Below, one piece after another: positions 52,415 to 61,292 of a stretch of 64,000 nucleotides of DNA. Made by a program: the position numbers and the translations under genes. Origin of the DNA: Selenomonas ruminantium subsp. ruminantium ATCC 12561. Lineage in GTDB: Bacteria; Bacillota; Negativicutes; Selenomonadales; Selenomonadaceae. The stretch's first letter is position 1. Each line of letters begins with the position of its first letter. The notes beneath the pieces were generated by a model, which did no database searches, had not been told where the DNA came from, and worked only from the letters and a program-made list of their open reading frames with translations. The stretch spans positions 1 through 64,000 of the forward strand of contig NZ_AUJE01000015.1 of NCBI RefSeq assembly GCF_000424065.1, written 5' to 3'.

Positions 52415-53836
52415 TTAAAACGATAATTTTCCTTCCACAGGCGAAACCGCAAAGGATTTTGCCACCACCTGCCGGGCTTCATGCAAGTCGGCAAAGCAGT
52501 TGTCTTTAAGCATCTGTGCCATTAAATTGCCTACAGCCGTCGCCTCTATGGGGCCGGCATAGACCTCTTTGCCCGTTTCCGTTGCCAGCAGGGCATTCAG
52601 GAACTTATCCTGGCAGCCGCCGCCCACCACATGAATCCGGGAATATGTTTTGCCCGTGAGTTCCTCAATCTCTGCCACGGTCTGCGCATAACATCTGGCC
52701 AGGCTCATGTATACGCAATACAGGATTTCGCCTTCTGTTTCCGGCACTTCCTGACCATGTTCCCGACAATAATCCTTTATCGCGCCAATCATGCTTTCCG
52801 GTGCCAGGAAACGGTCATCATTCACATTGACCACTGAAGTGAAGTACCTGCCGATATAGGCCAGCTGATAAAGTTCTTCAAAGGTGTACTTATGCTTGAA
52901 TTCACGCCGCAGGGACTGCATCATCCACATGCCCATGATGTTTTTCAGATAACGGTAGCGGTAATGATAGCCGCCCTCGTTGGTAAAGTTATGCTCCCGG
53001 CTCTTTTCCGTACAATCGGGAATCAGTCGTTCGATGCCCATCAGCGACCAGGTGCCGGAACTCAGGAAAATCGCATCCTCAGCACTGGTCGGCACCGCCA
53101 TGACCGCCGCACCGGTATCATGCGTGGCCGGCAAGACCACTTCAGTCTGAAAACCAGCCTCGTTGGCAATCTCCGCTGTTAAGCTGCCTACCACATCTTT
53201 CGGCATATGCAGCTTGCCAAAGATTTTGGTCGGCAGGCCCAATTTTTCCAGCAGTTCATAATCCCAATCCTGCGTCTCAGCATTGACCAGCTGCGTGGTT
53301 GTCGCATTGGTATATTCATTGACCATCTGCCCGGTCAGCAGATAATGCAAATACTCCGGAATCATCAGGAAATGTTCTGCCTGCGCCAAAAGCTCCGGCT
53401 GCGTCTTTTTTATCGCCATGAGCTGATAGATGGAATTAAAGAGCTGCTTTTGAATCCCATTGCGGCTATACAGCTCGCTTTCGCCAATTACCCGGTAGAC
53501 TTCCTCGTCCATACCACGGGTTCGGCTGTCACGATAAGCGACGGTATCGCCGAGCAGTTTTCCCTCCTTATCCAACAAGACGAAATCAACGCCCCAGGTA
53601 TCAATGGAAAGGCTTGCCGGAATGCGGTTCAACTTCCCGCACTCCTTGATTCCGGCCTTTACCTCATTGAATAGATGTTCAATATCCCAGCAAAGATGAC
53701 CGTTTTTCCTGACCAGCTTATTTTCAAAACGATAGATTTCTTCAATGCGTATCTTGCCGTTTTCCAGCCAGCCCAAAATATGCCGCCCGCTGGAGGCACC
53801 GATATCAATGGCCAGATAATATTTACGCTGTGCCAC
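52415..53836 (-). CDS. rhaB: Rhamnulokinase
   Basis: FGGY-family kinase that makes rhamnulose 1-phosphate. About 473 residues. The N-terminal phosphate site is AIDIGASSGRH, with SIDTWGVDFVLLD and LPATHDTGAAVMAVP further on, and a C-terminal VVGGGCQDKFLNAL. The start is GTG at 53836, set by AGGAG eight bases upstream; the nine codons further upstream precede the ribosome site. First gene of the rha operon. Confidence 0.95.
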   Translation of the reverse strand: MAQRKYYLAIDIGASSGRHILGWLENGKIRIEEIYRFENKLVRKNGHLCWDIEHLFNEVKAGIKECGKLNRIPASLSIDTWGVDFVLLDKEGKLLGDTVAYRDSRTRGMDEEVYRVIGESELYSRNGIQKQLFNSIYQLMAIKKTQPELLAQAEHFLMIPEYLHYLLTGQMVNEYTNATTTQLVNAETQDWDYELLEKLGLPTKIFGKLHMPKDVVGSLTAEIANEAGFQTEVVLPATHDTGAAVMAVPTSAEDAIFLSSGTWSLMGIERLIPDCTEKSREHNFTNEGGYHYRYRYLKNIMGMWMMQSLRREFKHKYTFEELYQLAYIGRYFTSVVNVNDDRFLAPESMIGAIKDYCREHGQEVPETEGEILYCVYMSLARCYAQTVAEIEELTGKTYSRIHVVGGGCQDKFLNALLATETGKEVYAGPIEATAVGNLMAQMLKDNCFADLHEARQVVAKSFAVSPVEGKLSF

Positions 53837-53882
53837 TTTCTCAACTCCTCGCGCCAAACTCATCTTTAATCCAATAATGTTG

Positions 53883-53915
53883 TTTTTGTTTGTTTTGTTT
53901 GGACTTGTTTTTGTT
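53883..53915. promoter_or_regulatory. TTTTTGTTT repeats, candidate operators of the DeoR-type regulator
   Basis: TTTTTGTTT occurs at about 53882-53890 and 53907-53915, with a related TTTTGTTT between, over the expected rhaB transcription start. A similar ATTTTTGTTT occurs near 53991-54000 beside the regulator promoter. Direct repeats of this type are known operators of DeoR-family proteins. Confidence 0.5.
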
Positions 53916-53924
53916 TACAACCCA

Positions 53925-53953
53925 ATAATACAACACAATAACAGAAAAATCAA
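53925..53953 (-). promoter_or_regulatory. Promoter of the rha operon
   Basis: On the minus strand TTGATT (53953-53948), a 17-base spacer and TATTAT (53930-53925), about 90 bases before rhaB. Confidence 0.65.
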
Positions 53954-54003
53954 TAGTAAATACAGATATTTTTGTGGTTTTTTCTGTTTTTATTTTTGTT
54001 TCC

Positions 54004-54032
54004 TTGCGTATTCACCTGTATTTCGCTATAAT
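54004..54032 (+). promoter_or_regulatory. Promoter of the DeoR-type regulator gene
   Basis: TTGCGT (54004-54009), 17 bases and TATAAT (54027-54032), 30 bases before the start codon. Confidence 0.7.
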
Positions 54033-54061
54033 AAACCCATAAAGCAAGACGAGGTGATTGT

Positions 54062-54820
54062 ATGTTAGGTATTGAACGGCGCCAATTAATTATGGATAAA
54101 ATTCAACAGGAAAAGAAAGTCTATGTCTCCGAGCTGAGCCAGCTCTTTTCCGTGACGGAAGAAACCGTGCGGCGGGATTTGGAGAAGCTGGAAGGCGAAA
54201 ATTTCCTGCGCCGCAGCTACGGCGGGGCTGTACTCAATGAGCAAAAAGCCAGCGAGGATTTATCCTTCCTCAAACGCAGCACCATCAACAGCGAAGACAA
54301 GGAATATATCGCCCGCAAAGCTCGTGAACTCATCAGCGATGGCGATACCATCATGGTGGATTCCAGTACCACCTGTCTGGCACTGCTACAACAATTAAAA
54401 GAGCACAAAAACATCACCATTATCACCAACTCCATCCGTCTGGCCTATGACTTTGCGGCGGCCCCCTTCCGCATCATCTCCACTGGCGGCAATCTGCGGC
54501 CCAACTCACTGGCACTTACCGGAGCCGCCACCTGCAATGCACTCGAGCGCTACTGCGCCGACATTGCACTCATCAGCTGCAAAGGCTTACACCAGCAGTT
54601 TGGCGTGATGGAATCCAACGAGGACGAGTCCGTAGTCAAACAGGTCATGCTGCAGCAAGCAAAAAAATCCCTGCTGCTCCTCGACCACTCCAAATTCGAC
54701 AAAACCGCCTTTGTCAAGACCTGCGATTTACAGGATATTGATACGCTCGTCACCGACAAGCAGCCCGATGCTCAATGGCAAAAACTGCTGGTGCAAAAAC
54801 AAGTAACACTTATCTGTTAA
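54062..54820 (+). CDS. DeoR-family regulator of rhamnose use
   Basis: 252 residues. N-terminal winged helix (VYVSELSQLFSVTEETVRRD, residues 20-39, and RRSYGGAVL) and a C-terminal sugar-phosphate sensor domain with DSSTTCLAL, TGGNLRPNSLALTG and LLLDHSKF. It is divergent from the rhaBAD operon and is therefore the probable repressor, responding to a rhamnose phosphate. Similar proteins are called RhaR in some Firmicutes. Confidence 0.92.
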   Translation: MLGIERRQLIMDKIQQEKKVYVSELSQLFSVTEETVRRDLEKLEGENFLRRSYGGAVLNEQKASEDLSFLKRSTINSEDKEYIARKARELISDGDTIMVDSSTTCLALLQQLKEHKNITIITNSIRLAYDFAAAPFRIISTGGNLRPNSLALTGAATCNALERYCADIALISCKGLHQQFGVMESNEDESVVKQVMLQQAKKSLLLLDHSKFDKTAFVKTCDLQDIDTLVTDKQPDAQWQKLLVQKQVTLIC

Positions 54821-54847
54821 AATCCTGCATTATACAAGCAGGATTTT
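54819..54847 (+). terminator. Terminator of the DeoR-type regulator gene
   Basis: AAAATCCTGC and GCAGGATTTT form a 10-base stem with a 9-base loop that starts at the stop codon. Confidence 0.82.
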
Positions 54848-54896
54848 CCCCCTTCCGCATAGAATACATAGCACACAGCGAAAAGGAGGGAATTCC

Positions 54897-55208
54897 ATGG
54901 AAAAGCTAATCGCCGTCTGGCTGTTAAAGCGCGGCTATGCCGATGATGTTGAACAAGGGATACGCTTTGCCGAGGCTTTGGCAAAGAATGAATGTACAGA
55001 GGAAATGCTCGAAACCCTCGGACATAATATTGATGTATTTATGACCGTTGGCGGCCCGGTTACCGCCGAAAACCTCATGCCGTTCATGCAGGAAAAATAC
55101 AACATGGCACAAAAGCTCATCAAGTTCTGGAGCGAAAATCCCAAAGACACCAACGCCATTTTCTTCTTTAATGAATGCAGGAAAAATGGTATTGAAGTTG
55201 AACAGTAA
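54897..55208 (+). CDS. Small acidic protein, unknown function
   Basis: 103 residues, cytoplasmic, mostly helical by eye. It has a good ribosome site (AAGGAGG, eight bases before ATG). The N-terminal LLKRGYADDVEQGIRFAEALAKN stretch looks like a helical hairpin. No family recognised. It has its own terminator and is preceded by the regulator's terminator, so it is a separate unit between the two rhamnose regions. Confidence 0.6.
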   Translation: MEKLIAVWLLKRGYADDVEQGIRFAEALAKNECTEEMLETLGHNIDVFMTVGGPVTAENLMPFMQEKYNMAQKLIKFWSENPKDTNAIFFFNECRKNGIEVEQ

Positions 55209-55213
55209 AAAAT

Positions 55214-55255
55214 GGGGATGTTGCAGAAGTGCGAAATCACTTCTGCAACATCCCC
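55214..55255. terminator. Bidirectional terminator between convergent genes
   Basis: GGGGATGTTGCAGAAGTG and CACTTCTGCAACATCCCC form a perfect 18-base stem around a 6-base loop, with T-runs on both sides. Confidence 0.92.
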
Positions 55256-55263
55256 GTATTTTT

Positions 55264-56805
55264 TTATTCCACTGCAACACCGCAATATTTGCGGATAAAG
55301 TAAGCAGGCGTGCAACTCCAGGCATGGCAGTAGCTTTCAATTTCCTTAGCACCATAGGGCGAAAAATCCCGCGCATCAGGATTGAAGGACTCATAATAGG
55401 TATCTGCCCCCTCTTGCAGCATTGCCCCCCAATAAGCTTTCATATGCGCAAATGCTTTATCCTGAAAACGACATTTACAAAGCGCTTCCAGATAAAAATG
55501 ATGCATAAAAGGTGTCTGCGGCTTAAACGGCAAACGGTCCAGCTGCAACAGAAGTCTCCGTGCTTCCTCTTCCGGCAAAACACCCGCAAGGACGGCCCAA
55601 ATTTGGGAGTGCCATGATACCTGTCCAGCTTCACCACTGCGAAAAACTTTTTTATCCTTGTCATAAAGCCGCATAATTGCTCGTTTCGCTTTTTCCATGC
55701 GCGTAAAGAACCCTTGTTTCTCCTCATTTCGTCCCAAGACCTCTGCCAGCCAGGACAATTTTTCCAGTGCCAGAATAAACACTGCCTGCGCACTGCATTG
55801 CTTATTCAGCCCCTCGCCCCAGTCAATAAAGCACCACCAGTCCGCAGAATCCTTGACCAAACCATGCTCATCCAATCGTTCACTAGCGATTTCCACCTGT
55901 CTTTGCGCAGTCGCATAAAGTTCCTGCAGCGTTTCCTCATCGCCAGTATATTTATAGTAGTCATAGAGCGTGAAGATAAAAAATAAGGCATAGTCAAAAA
56001 GATAGATATCGTCAACCTGAAGCCGAGGGCGCACAAAAAGCGTAGCGCCCACACGGCCTTCATTCTGCCGCAAGCCTGCAAAAAGATAAAGACATCGTTT
56101 AACCAAATCCGTATTCCCGAAGGTTAAATAATTGGTCTTGGCCTGCAGGTAAAGGTCTCCTAGCCACATGCGCCGGTCGCGCTTGGGCCCATCTTCAAAA
56201 ACATCCTGCATACATTCATGCAAAGTCCAAATACCAGCCTTGTCTAATTGACACAGCTCGGTGTCCTGCGTATCCGGAGCTTTTACCTGCAAGATATCGG
56301 CCGAACTAACACAGCGCGTATCGACGTTCTGCAGCACCAGCTGATATTTAGGTGAAATCGCCAGAATCTTTATCTCTACATAACGAAAAGCATAACGACG
56401 TGGCAGTTTTATGGTGCAGGGAAATTCATCTACATGTATTCTTTCCTGCTGCAGCCAGCTGGCCGTAAGATTTCCCTTGTAGTTTTCCAATTGAGCCCCA
56501 AGTTCCAGTTCCTTTTCGCCAAAGGATAGTTCAAGCAATGCCGGAGCATCCGGCGGACTCCCCTCTGTGTCAAACGAAAAACGCACATACCCTGTAACAT
56601 GATGACCAAAATCCAGTCGAAGTACGCTGCCCTCGTGCAAGGAAGGAATACTTTCCCCAGCAGCTTGCCATTCCCCCCCATCAAGAGATATACGCATGGG
56701 GGAAGCCATTGTTTCCCGTAACAGCGGTTTTAGTTCTTGGGCTTTTTCTATAAACACAGGATTAACCGTCATCTGAAATCCCGGCAAAGAATTTGTACTG
56801 GCCAT
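55264..56805 (-). CDS. GH78-like alpha-L-rhamnosidase, short form
   Basis: About 513 residues, much shorter than the GH78 enzyme at 45730-48333. A reduced N-terminal beta domain is followed by the six-hairpin barrel with QDVFEDGPKRDRRMWLGDL, the equivalent of the GH78 hallmark CPQRDERLGWTGD. The DERLGWTGD of the family is DRRMWLGDL here, so one acidic residue is an Arg. No signal peptide. The start is ATG at 56805, with AAAGGG upstream. It is four bases after the transporter stop, so the two are coupled. Substrate specificity may differ from classical rhamnosidases. Confidence 0.85.
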   Translation of the reverse strand: MASTNSLPGFQMTVNPVFIEKAQELKPLLRETMASPMRISLDGGEWQAAGESIPSLHEGSVLRLDFGHHVTGYVRFSFDTEGSPPDAPALLELSFGEKELELGAQLENYKGNLTASWLQQERIHVDEFPCTIKLPRRYAFRYVEIKILAISPKYQLVLQNVDTRCVSSADILQVKAPDTQDTELCQLDKAGIWTLHECMQDVFEDGPKRDRRMWLGDLYLQAKTNYLTFGNTDLVKRCLYLFAGLRQNEGRVGATLFVRPRLQVDDIYLFDYALFFIFTLYDYYKYTGDEETLQELYATAQRQVEIASERLDEHGLVKDSADWWCFIDWGEGLNKQCSAQAVFILALEKLSWLAEVLGRNEEKQGFFTRMEKAKRAIMRLYDKDKKVFRSGEAGQVSWHSQIWAVLAGVLPEEEARRLLLQLDRLPFKPQTPFMHHFYLEALCKCRFQDKAFAHMKAYWGAMLQEGADTYYESFNPDARDFSPYGAKEIESYCHAWSCTPAYFIRKYCGVAVE

Positions 56806-56809
56806 ATCT

Positions 56810-58207
56810 TTACCCTTTCTGCTCACAAAGCTCAGCTTCGTTCATATCCACATCTTCCTGCTGGCGGCGTGCGTCCAGCTCAGCTTTAATGCGCGGATAT
56901 TCCTCATCAAGATTATAACGGCTCATCGTCAACATGGAGAAGACAAGCAATATCGCCGGCAGATAAACGTACATCGCCTGAATCGCCCAAATAGCTTCTT
57001 CACCTTGTACAGCCAAACTGCCGTCATAGCCACTCACCGCGAACAACAGCCCGGCCAGGCCGCCTGCAGCTGCCTGAGCACATTTCCCCAGAAAACCATT
57101 TATGGAGGAAAGCGTACCTGCCGTATTTACACCCGTCTTCCATTCGCCATAATCCACTGGGTCGGCTTGTATGGAAAAATAAATGCTTTCCTTCGCTCCA
57201 TAACCAGCAGCCATAACGAAAGCGCCCGCCAGGATAATGAGTTCATTCCTGCCGCCTGCCCAAAGCACAGCCAATCCTAAAAGCTGTACCGCAGCAGACC
57301 AAAGAAACAAACGGCATTTCCCCAAGCGCTTGGCCAGATAAGGAACCAGGAAATTTACCGCCATGGGCACAATGGACATCATGCTGGCTACTGTAGCGGC
57401 CAAAGCCGTACTGCCCACATAGTATTTGAAGTAATAGATAAGGGCCCCCGTCTGCAAAAAGAAACCTGTCCACATAAAGAGAATATTGAAGGCAAATATC
57501 TGCCATGGGCGATTTGCCTTCAATGAGCGCAAAGCATCGCTAAGCGTCACTTTCGCAGGGGAAGCACTAACGCCAATCTCTCGAATGGATGCAAAGGTAA
57601 AGAAGAAAATTAAGCAGCCAACAATACCAAATATCAGCATAACATCATGGTATCCCTGCGCCTCATTGCCCCCGCCTAAATATTCCACCATCGCAAAAGA
57701 GCAAGCACTAACAACACCCGCGCCCAAAAAGCCAAAGAACTTGCGCGCAGTAGAAAGATTTGTCCGTTCCTGCGCATCGCTGGAAAGTGCCGGTAAAACC
57801 GATGCCAAGGGAATATTGACCACCGTGTACATAAAAGAAAGTCCAATATATGTAACAAAGGCATAAATAAGCCGTCCTTCTCCAGAGAGATTCGGAACCG
57901 TAAATGCCAGCACGGCAAATAGGGCAAAAGGCACAGCTCCAAACAAGAAATACGGTCGGGACTGTCCCCAACGGGTATGTGTACGGTCTATTGCATACCC
58001 CACCAGCAAATCGGTAACACCATCAATAATACGGGTAATAACAAACATCAAGGAAATTGAAGCGGCATTCAGCTGCATAATATCCGTGTAGAAAAATAAA
58101 AGATACAACGATATCATTTGCCAGATAAGATTGCAGGCAAAATCCGCACTGCCATAGCCTATACGCTGCCGCCATAGACTGAACTTCGATGAATTCTGTT
58201 GTTCCAT
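56810..58207 (-). CDS. GPH-family sugar:cation symporter 2
   Basis: 465 residues, about twelve helices. Family features: DGVTDLLVGYAIDRTHTRWGQ after helix 2 and DPVDYGEWKTGVNTAGT near helix 9. It probably takes up the glycoside that the downstream GH78-like enzyme splits. It is not closely like the GPH transporter at 39621-40931. The AraC-type regulator gene is divergent. Confidence 0.92.
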   Translation of the reverse strand: MEQQNSSKFSLWRQRIGYGSADFACNLIWQMISLYLLFFYTDIMQLNAASISLMFVITRIIDGVTDLLVGYAIDRTHTRWGQSRPYFLFGAVPFALFAVLAFTVPNLSGEGRLIYAFVTYIGLSFMYTVVNIPLASVLPALSSDAQERTNLSTARKFFGFLGAGVVSACSFAMVEYLGGGNEAQGYHDVMLIFGIVGCLIFFFTFASIREIGVSASPAKVTLSDALRSLKANRPWQIFAFNILFMWTGFFLQTGALIYYFKYYVGSTALAATVASMMSIVPMAVNFLVPYLAKRLGKCRLFLWSAAVQLLGLAVLWAGGRNELIILAGAFVMAAGYGAKESIYFSIQADPVDYGEWKTGVNTAGTLSSINGFLGKCAQAAAGGLAGLLFAVSGYDGSLAVQGEEAIWAIQAMYVYLPAILLVFSMLTMSRYNLDEEYPRIKAELDARRQQEDVDMNEAELCEQKG

Positions 58208-58297
58208 TAGATATACCTCCTCGTAACACTGCTCTAACTATAGATTATATTAAATGTTTTCTGAAAAATGTGTAATGGCTGCGTTTAATCAATCTAA

Positions 58298-58326
58298 CTG
58301 ACTTTTTTTATGAACTATGCTAGAAT
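58298..58326 (+). promoter_or_regulatory. Promoter of the second AraC-type regulator gene
   Basis: CTGACT (58298-58303), a 17-base spacer and TAGAAT (58321-58326), about 25 bases upstream of the start codon. Confidence 0.55.
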
Positions 58327-58350
58327 AAGACAAAACAGGAGGTTAACGGT

Positions 58351-59412
58351 ATGGATAGTTCATTGGCAATACTACAACAGCAATTACTGCAATTAAACGA
58401 AGATGAACGCTTTTATAAAGCCTGCCACGAGGCCAGACAAAAAGGCACACTTCATGACTTTTTATCCCAGCAGGATATGAGCGCCCTAAAAAAACGAAAA
58501 CTTATCATCGAAGAACAATTGCCTGACTACAATAAAGCCGAGCTGGTTGACGAAGAATATTTTGCTGCGGCCAGCCGCAGCGCCGTCCACCTGTCCAAAC
58601 ATAATCGCTACACGCCTGCATTTTGGCATACGCATGTATTCTTTGAAATCATCTGTGTGCTTACCGGAGAGGCCCGACACCAAATCAATGGCGAATCCAT
58701 GACACTCCGCGCTGGAGATTTTTGTCTCGTCTCCCCTGCTGTCCCCCACAGCTTATATGTATGCGATGATAATAGCTTGGTTATCAATCTTTTGCTGCGG
58801 CGAAAAACACTGACGGATGTTTTCTTCTCCATTATGCAGGACGACAGTCTCATCGCCGCATTTTTACGCAACAGCCTGTATCAACGCGAACACTCCAATT
58901 ATCTGCTGTTCCAAACGAGTGAAAATTCCCCCTTCCTCCAAATGATATTAGAAATGTTTCAAGAGCAAATCCGTGCCGACCGGTATAGTGACCGCATCAT
59001 CAGCGGAATGGCAACGGTATTCCTAACCAAATTAGTGCGGGATTTTGGCAACAGCGTGCAGGGAAAAAGCATCAAAGGCACCAAGGAAGCAGCCCAGCTT
59101 CTTTTATATATTCTGAACCATTTGCAAAACGCGACGCTAAAAGACGCTGCCCAACAGTTAGGCTATTCCGTCCCCTATTGTTCCCGCATGGTAAAAGTAT
59201 GGACCGGCAGTACGTTCAAAGAACTGGTATTGGATATCCGTTTTGAACGAGCCGTCCGGCTCTTGGAAGAAACGGTACTCACTATCGGCGAAATCAGTAC
59301 AGCTACAGGTTATGAAAATCCGGAAAATTTCATGCGCATGTTTAAGAAACGATTCGGCTTGACACCTACTGCATATCGTTGTCACTACTCGACTAGATAT
59401 AATCACGGCTAA
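58351..59412 (+). CDS. AraC-family regulator of the GPH/GH78 pair
   Basis: 353 residues. N-terminal cupin-like sensor (about 85-155, HTHVFFEIICVLTGEARHQI and GDFCLVSPAVPHSL) and C-terminal double helix-turn-helix (about 250-345, LKDAAQQLGYSVPYCSRMVK and TATGYENPENFMRMFKKRFG). Same domain layout as the regulator at 41247-42374, so they are paralogues. It is divergent from the GPH/GH78 pair and probably activates it. The ribosome site is AGGAGG. Confidence 0.92.
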   Translation: MDSSLAILQQQLLQLNEDERFYKACHEARQKGTLHDFLSQQDMSALKKRKLIIEEQLPDYNKAELVDEEYFAAASRSAVHLSKHNRYTPAFWHTHVFFEIICVLTGEARHQINGESMTLRAGDFCLVSPAVPHSLYVCDDNSLVINLLLRRKTLTDVFFSIMQDDSLIAAFLRNSLYQREHSNYLLFQTSENSPFLQMILEMFQEQIRADRYSDRIISGMATVFLTKLVRDFGNSVQGKSIKGTKEAAQLLLYILNHLQNATLKDAAQQLGYSVPYCSRMVKVWTGSTFKELVLDIRFERAVRLLEETVLTIGEISTATGYENPENFMRMFKKRFGLTPTAYRCHYSTRYNHG

Positions 59413-59461
59413 ACATATAAGCATTTCATCCAGCTTGCTTTGCATCAACAACTTAGATAGA

Positions 59462-59500
59462 AAAAATCCTGTTGATTCTGCTCGAATCAACAGGATTTTT
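59462..59500. terminator. Bidirectional terminator
   Basis: AAAAATCCTGTTGATTC and GAATCAACAGGATTTTT form a perfect 17-base stem around a 5-base loop between convergent genes. Confidence 0.92.
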
Positions 59501-59501
59501 C

Positions 59502-60317
59502 TTATGCCAGCACATAAACCTCGATGTTTCTCCGACCGAAGTTCATACACTCGCCGTAAGATTCCATGCACAGGTCTACCTTCTGTCCACGGATAGCGCC
59601 GCCGGTATCAGCGGCAATGGCCACGCCATAGCCCGGAATGTACACTCTGGAGCCCAAAGGAATAACGCCGGGATCTACGGCCACTACGCCGCGGCGGGCA
59701 GGAATGCCTGTCGCCGTAATCCCTGAGCCACTTCCATCAGTTGGCAGATAAGCCGTTGCTTCCATGGTGTAAACACCGGTGTAATGCAGATTCCCCAATT
59801 CCGTCTGCACCATGGGTCGCATTTGTTCTTCACGCATACGCTGCAGTGCCTCGCGTTTTTTGGCACTGTCCGTCACTACTATGTCTAAGTTCGTCTGAAT
59901 TTTCGCATCTAGTCCCAGAGGCGTTTCCACATCCTCCAGATTATAACCCAACTCAATCAGGGCGTCGCCTACGGTCTGCTTGCTGGTCATCACGCTCTTG
60001 GCCTGACCATTATACGTTACCGTTACCGGAACCGCGCGGTAAACGGTGATTTTCGTGTTCTTGCCATCTTTTTCCAAATGGTATTCATCGTTGGCTCTAA
60101 GTTTCACGCCATTTTTTCCTAAGATAAACGCTGGATTCGTATGATTGGTCGTGGTCTTGATGGTCTTGCCATCTGCCACAATGGTTACCTGGTGCCAATC
60201 GTCTGGCAGCGAGGTATTGGTAAACCCCGTTGTCATCATCATCATAATGGCCAGCGCCATGCACATTACGACCTTTTTTTCTTTATGATTGAATGCTAAC
60301 AGCTTCGTTAAACGCAT
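59502..60317 (-). CDS. Exported 3D-domain protein with two DUF348-like domains
   Basis: 271 residues. Membrane or signal segment (about 15-33), two DUF348-like domains (about 40-90 and 95-145) and a C-terminal 3D domain (about 178-270) with three conserved Asp in AVDPGVIPLG, AADTGGAI and KVDLCM. The 3D domain is a double-psi barrel of the MltA lytic transglycosylase type, so cell-wall hydrolysis is likely. The layout is like the Firmicute YabE or YuiC proteins. The ATG start is 25 bases before the hydrophobic stretch. Confidence 0.88.
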   Translation of the reverse strand: MRLTKLLAFNHKEKKVVMCMALAIMMMMTTGFTNTSLPDDWHQVTIVADGKTIKTTTNHTNPAFILGKNGVKLRANDEYHLEKDGKNTKITVYRAVPVTVTYNGQAKSVMTSKQTVGDALIELGYNLEDVETPLGLDAKIQTNLDIVVTDSAKKREALQRMREEQMRPMVQTELGNLHYTGVYTMEATAYLPTDGSGSGITATGIPARRGVVAVDPGVIPLGSRVYIPGYGVAIAADTGGAIRGQKVDLCMESYGECMNFGRRNIEVYVLA

Positions 60318-60442
60318 TGAAAGCCCCCTTCAAAATTTTGGTGAAGAACTTCGCGTAGTATAACATGGGATTTAATACCTTGTCAAATCTCATGCTACTA
60401 TTCTCCCACATTTAGCTGAAAAACACATGAAAAATGGGAATA

Positions 60443-60486
60443 AAAAAGCGGTGAACGGTTATTTTTATAATCCGTCCACCACTTTC
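60443..60486 (-). terminator. Terminator of metG-tatD
   Basis: On the minus strand GTGGACGG and CCGTTCAC, with an inner AT-rich pairing, form an imperfect stem followed by a T-run, 25 bases after the tatD stop. Confidence 0.7.
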
Positions 60487-60511
60487 GCCTAAAAACAGGC
60501 ATATTCCGCTT

Positions 60512-61291
60512 TTAGATGGCGTATAATTCCTCAGCATTGATTGAGGTTTGTTTTGCCACGTTTTCCACTGAAATCCTCTTGATTTCGGCGACTTTCTCCG
60601 CCACATAGCGGACAAAAGCCGGTTCATTTTGCTTGCCACGCATGGGTACAGGTGCCAAATATGGGGCATCGGTTTCCACAAAAATGCGTTCTAAGGGAAA
60701 TTTTTCCACAATCTCGGGAAGTTTGGCCGCATTCTTGTAAGTCAGCGGCCCATCTACGCCGATATACCAACCCATTTTACAGATTTCCTGAGCCATTTCA
60801 TAGCTGCCGGAAAAGCAATGCAGAACGCCTCGCAATCCCTTGGCTTCCTTTTTCAGAATCGCCATGGTATCACCATGTGCCTCCCGGTCATGGATGCAGA
60901 CCGGCAGATGCAGCTGACGGGCCAAATCCAGCTGATGAATAAACATACGCCGTTGGAGCTCCCGTTTGGCTTCGTCCTTTTCCCAATAATAGTCAAGGCC
61001 GATTTCACCAATGGCCACCACCCGTTTTTCTCTCGTCCAGGCAGCGAGCTGTTCATCATCAGCCGTACCCAGCTCATAGATTTCCTCGGGGTGAATGCCC
61101 ACACCGGCATATACACCATCATGGGCAGCAGCCAGCTCCACCGCCTTGGCAGAGGATTGCAGCGTATCGCCCATATTGATTAACCGGGTAACACCAGCCT
61201 CTTTAGCGCGGGCGATAACTTCGGCTTCACTGCCGGCAAATTTTTGGTCGTTCAGGTGGGTATGGGTATCCACCAAAGTAAAATCGGCCAT
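60512..61291 (-). CDS. tatD: TatD-family metal-dependent deoxyribonuclease
   Basis: 259 residues. Metal-binding motifs DTHTHLND at the start, IGEIGLDYYW, VCIHDREAHG, LHCFSGS and the late ETDAPYLAP fit the family. TatD-like proteins are 3'-exonucleases in DNA repair. The gene begins one base after the metG stop, a common arrangement in Firmicutes and a sign of coupling. Confidence 0.93.
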   Translation of the reverse strand: MADFTLVDTHTHLNDQKFAGSEAEVIARAKEAGVTRLINMGDTLQSSAKAVELAAAHDGVYAGVGIHPEEIYELGTADDEQLAAWTREKRVVAIGEIGLDYYWEKDEAKRELQRRMFIHQLDLARQLHLPVCIHDREAHGDTMAILKKEAKGLRGVLHCFSGSYEMAQEICKMGWYIGVDGPLTYKNAAKLPEIVEKFPLERIFVETDAPYLAPVPMRGKQNEPAFVRYVAEKVAEIKRISVENVAKQTSINAEELYAI

Positions 61292-61292
61292 T

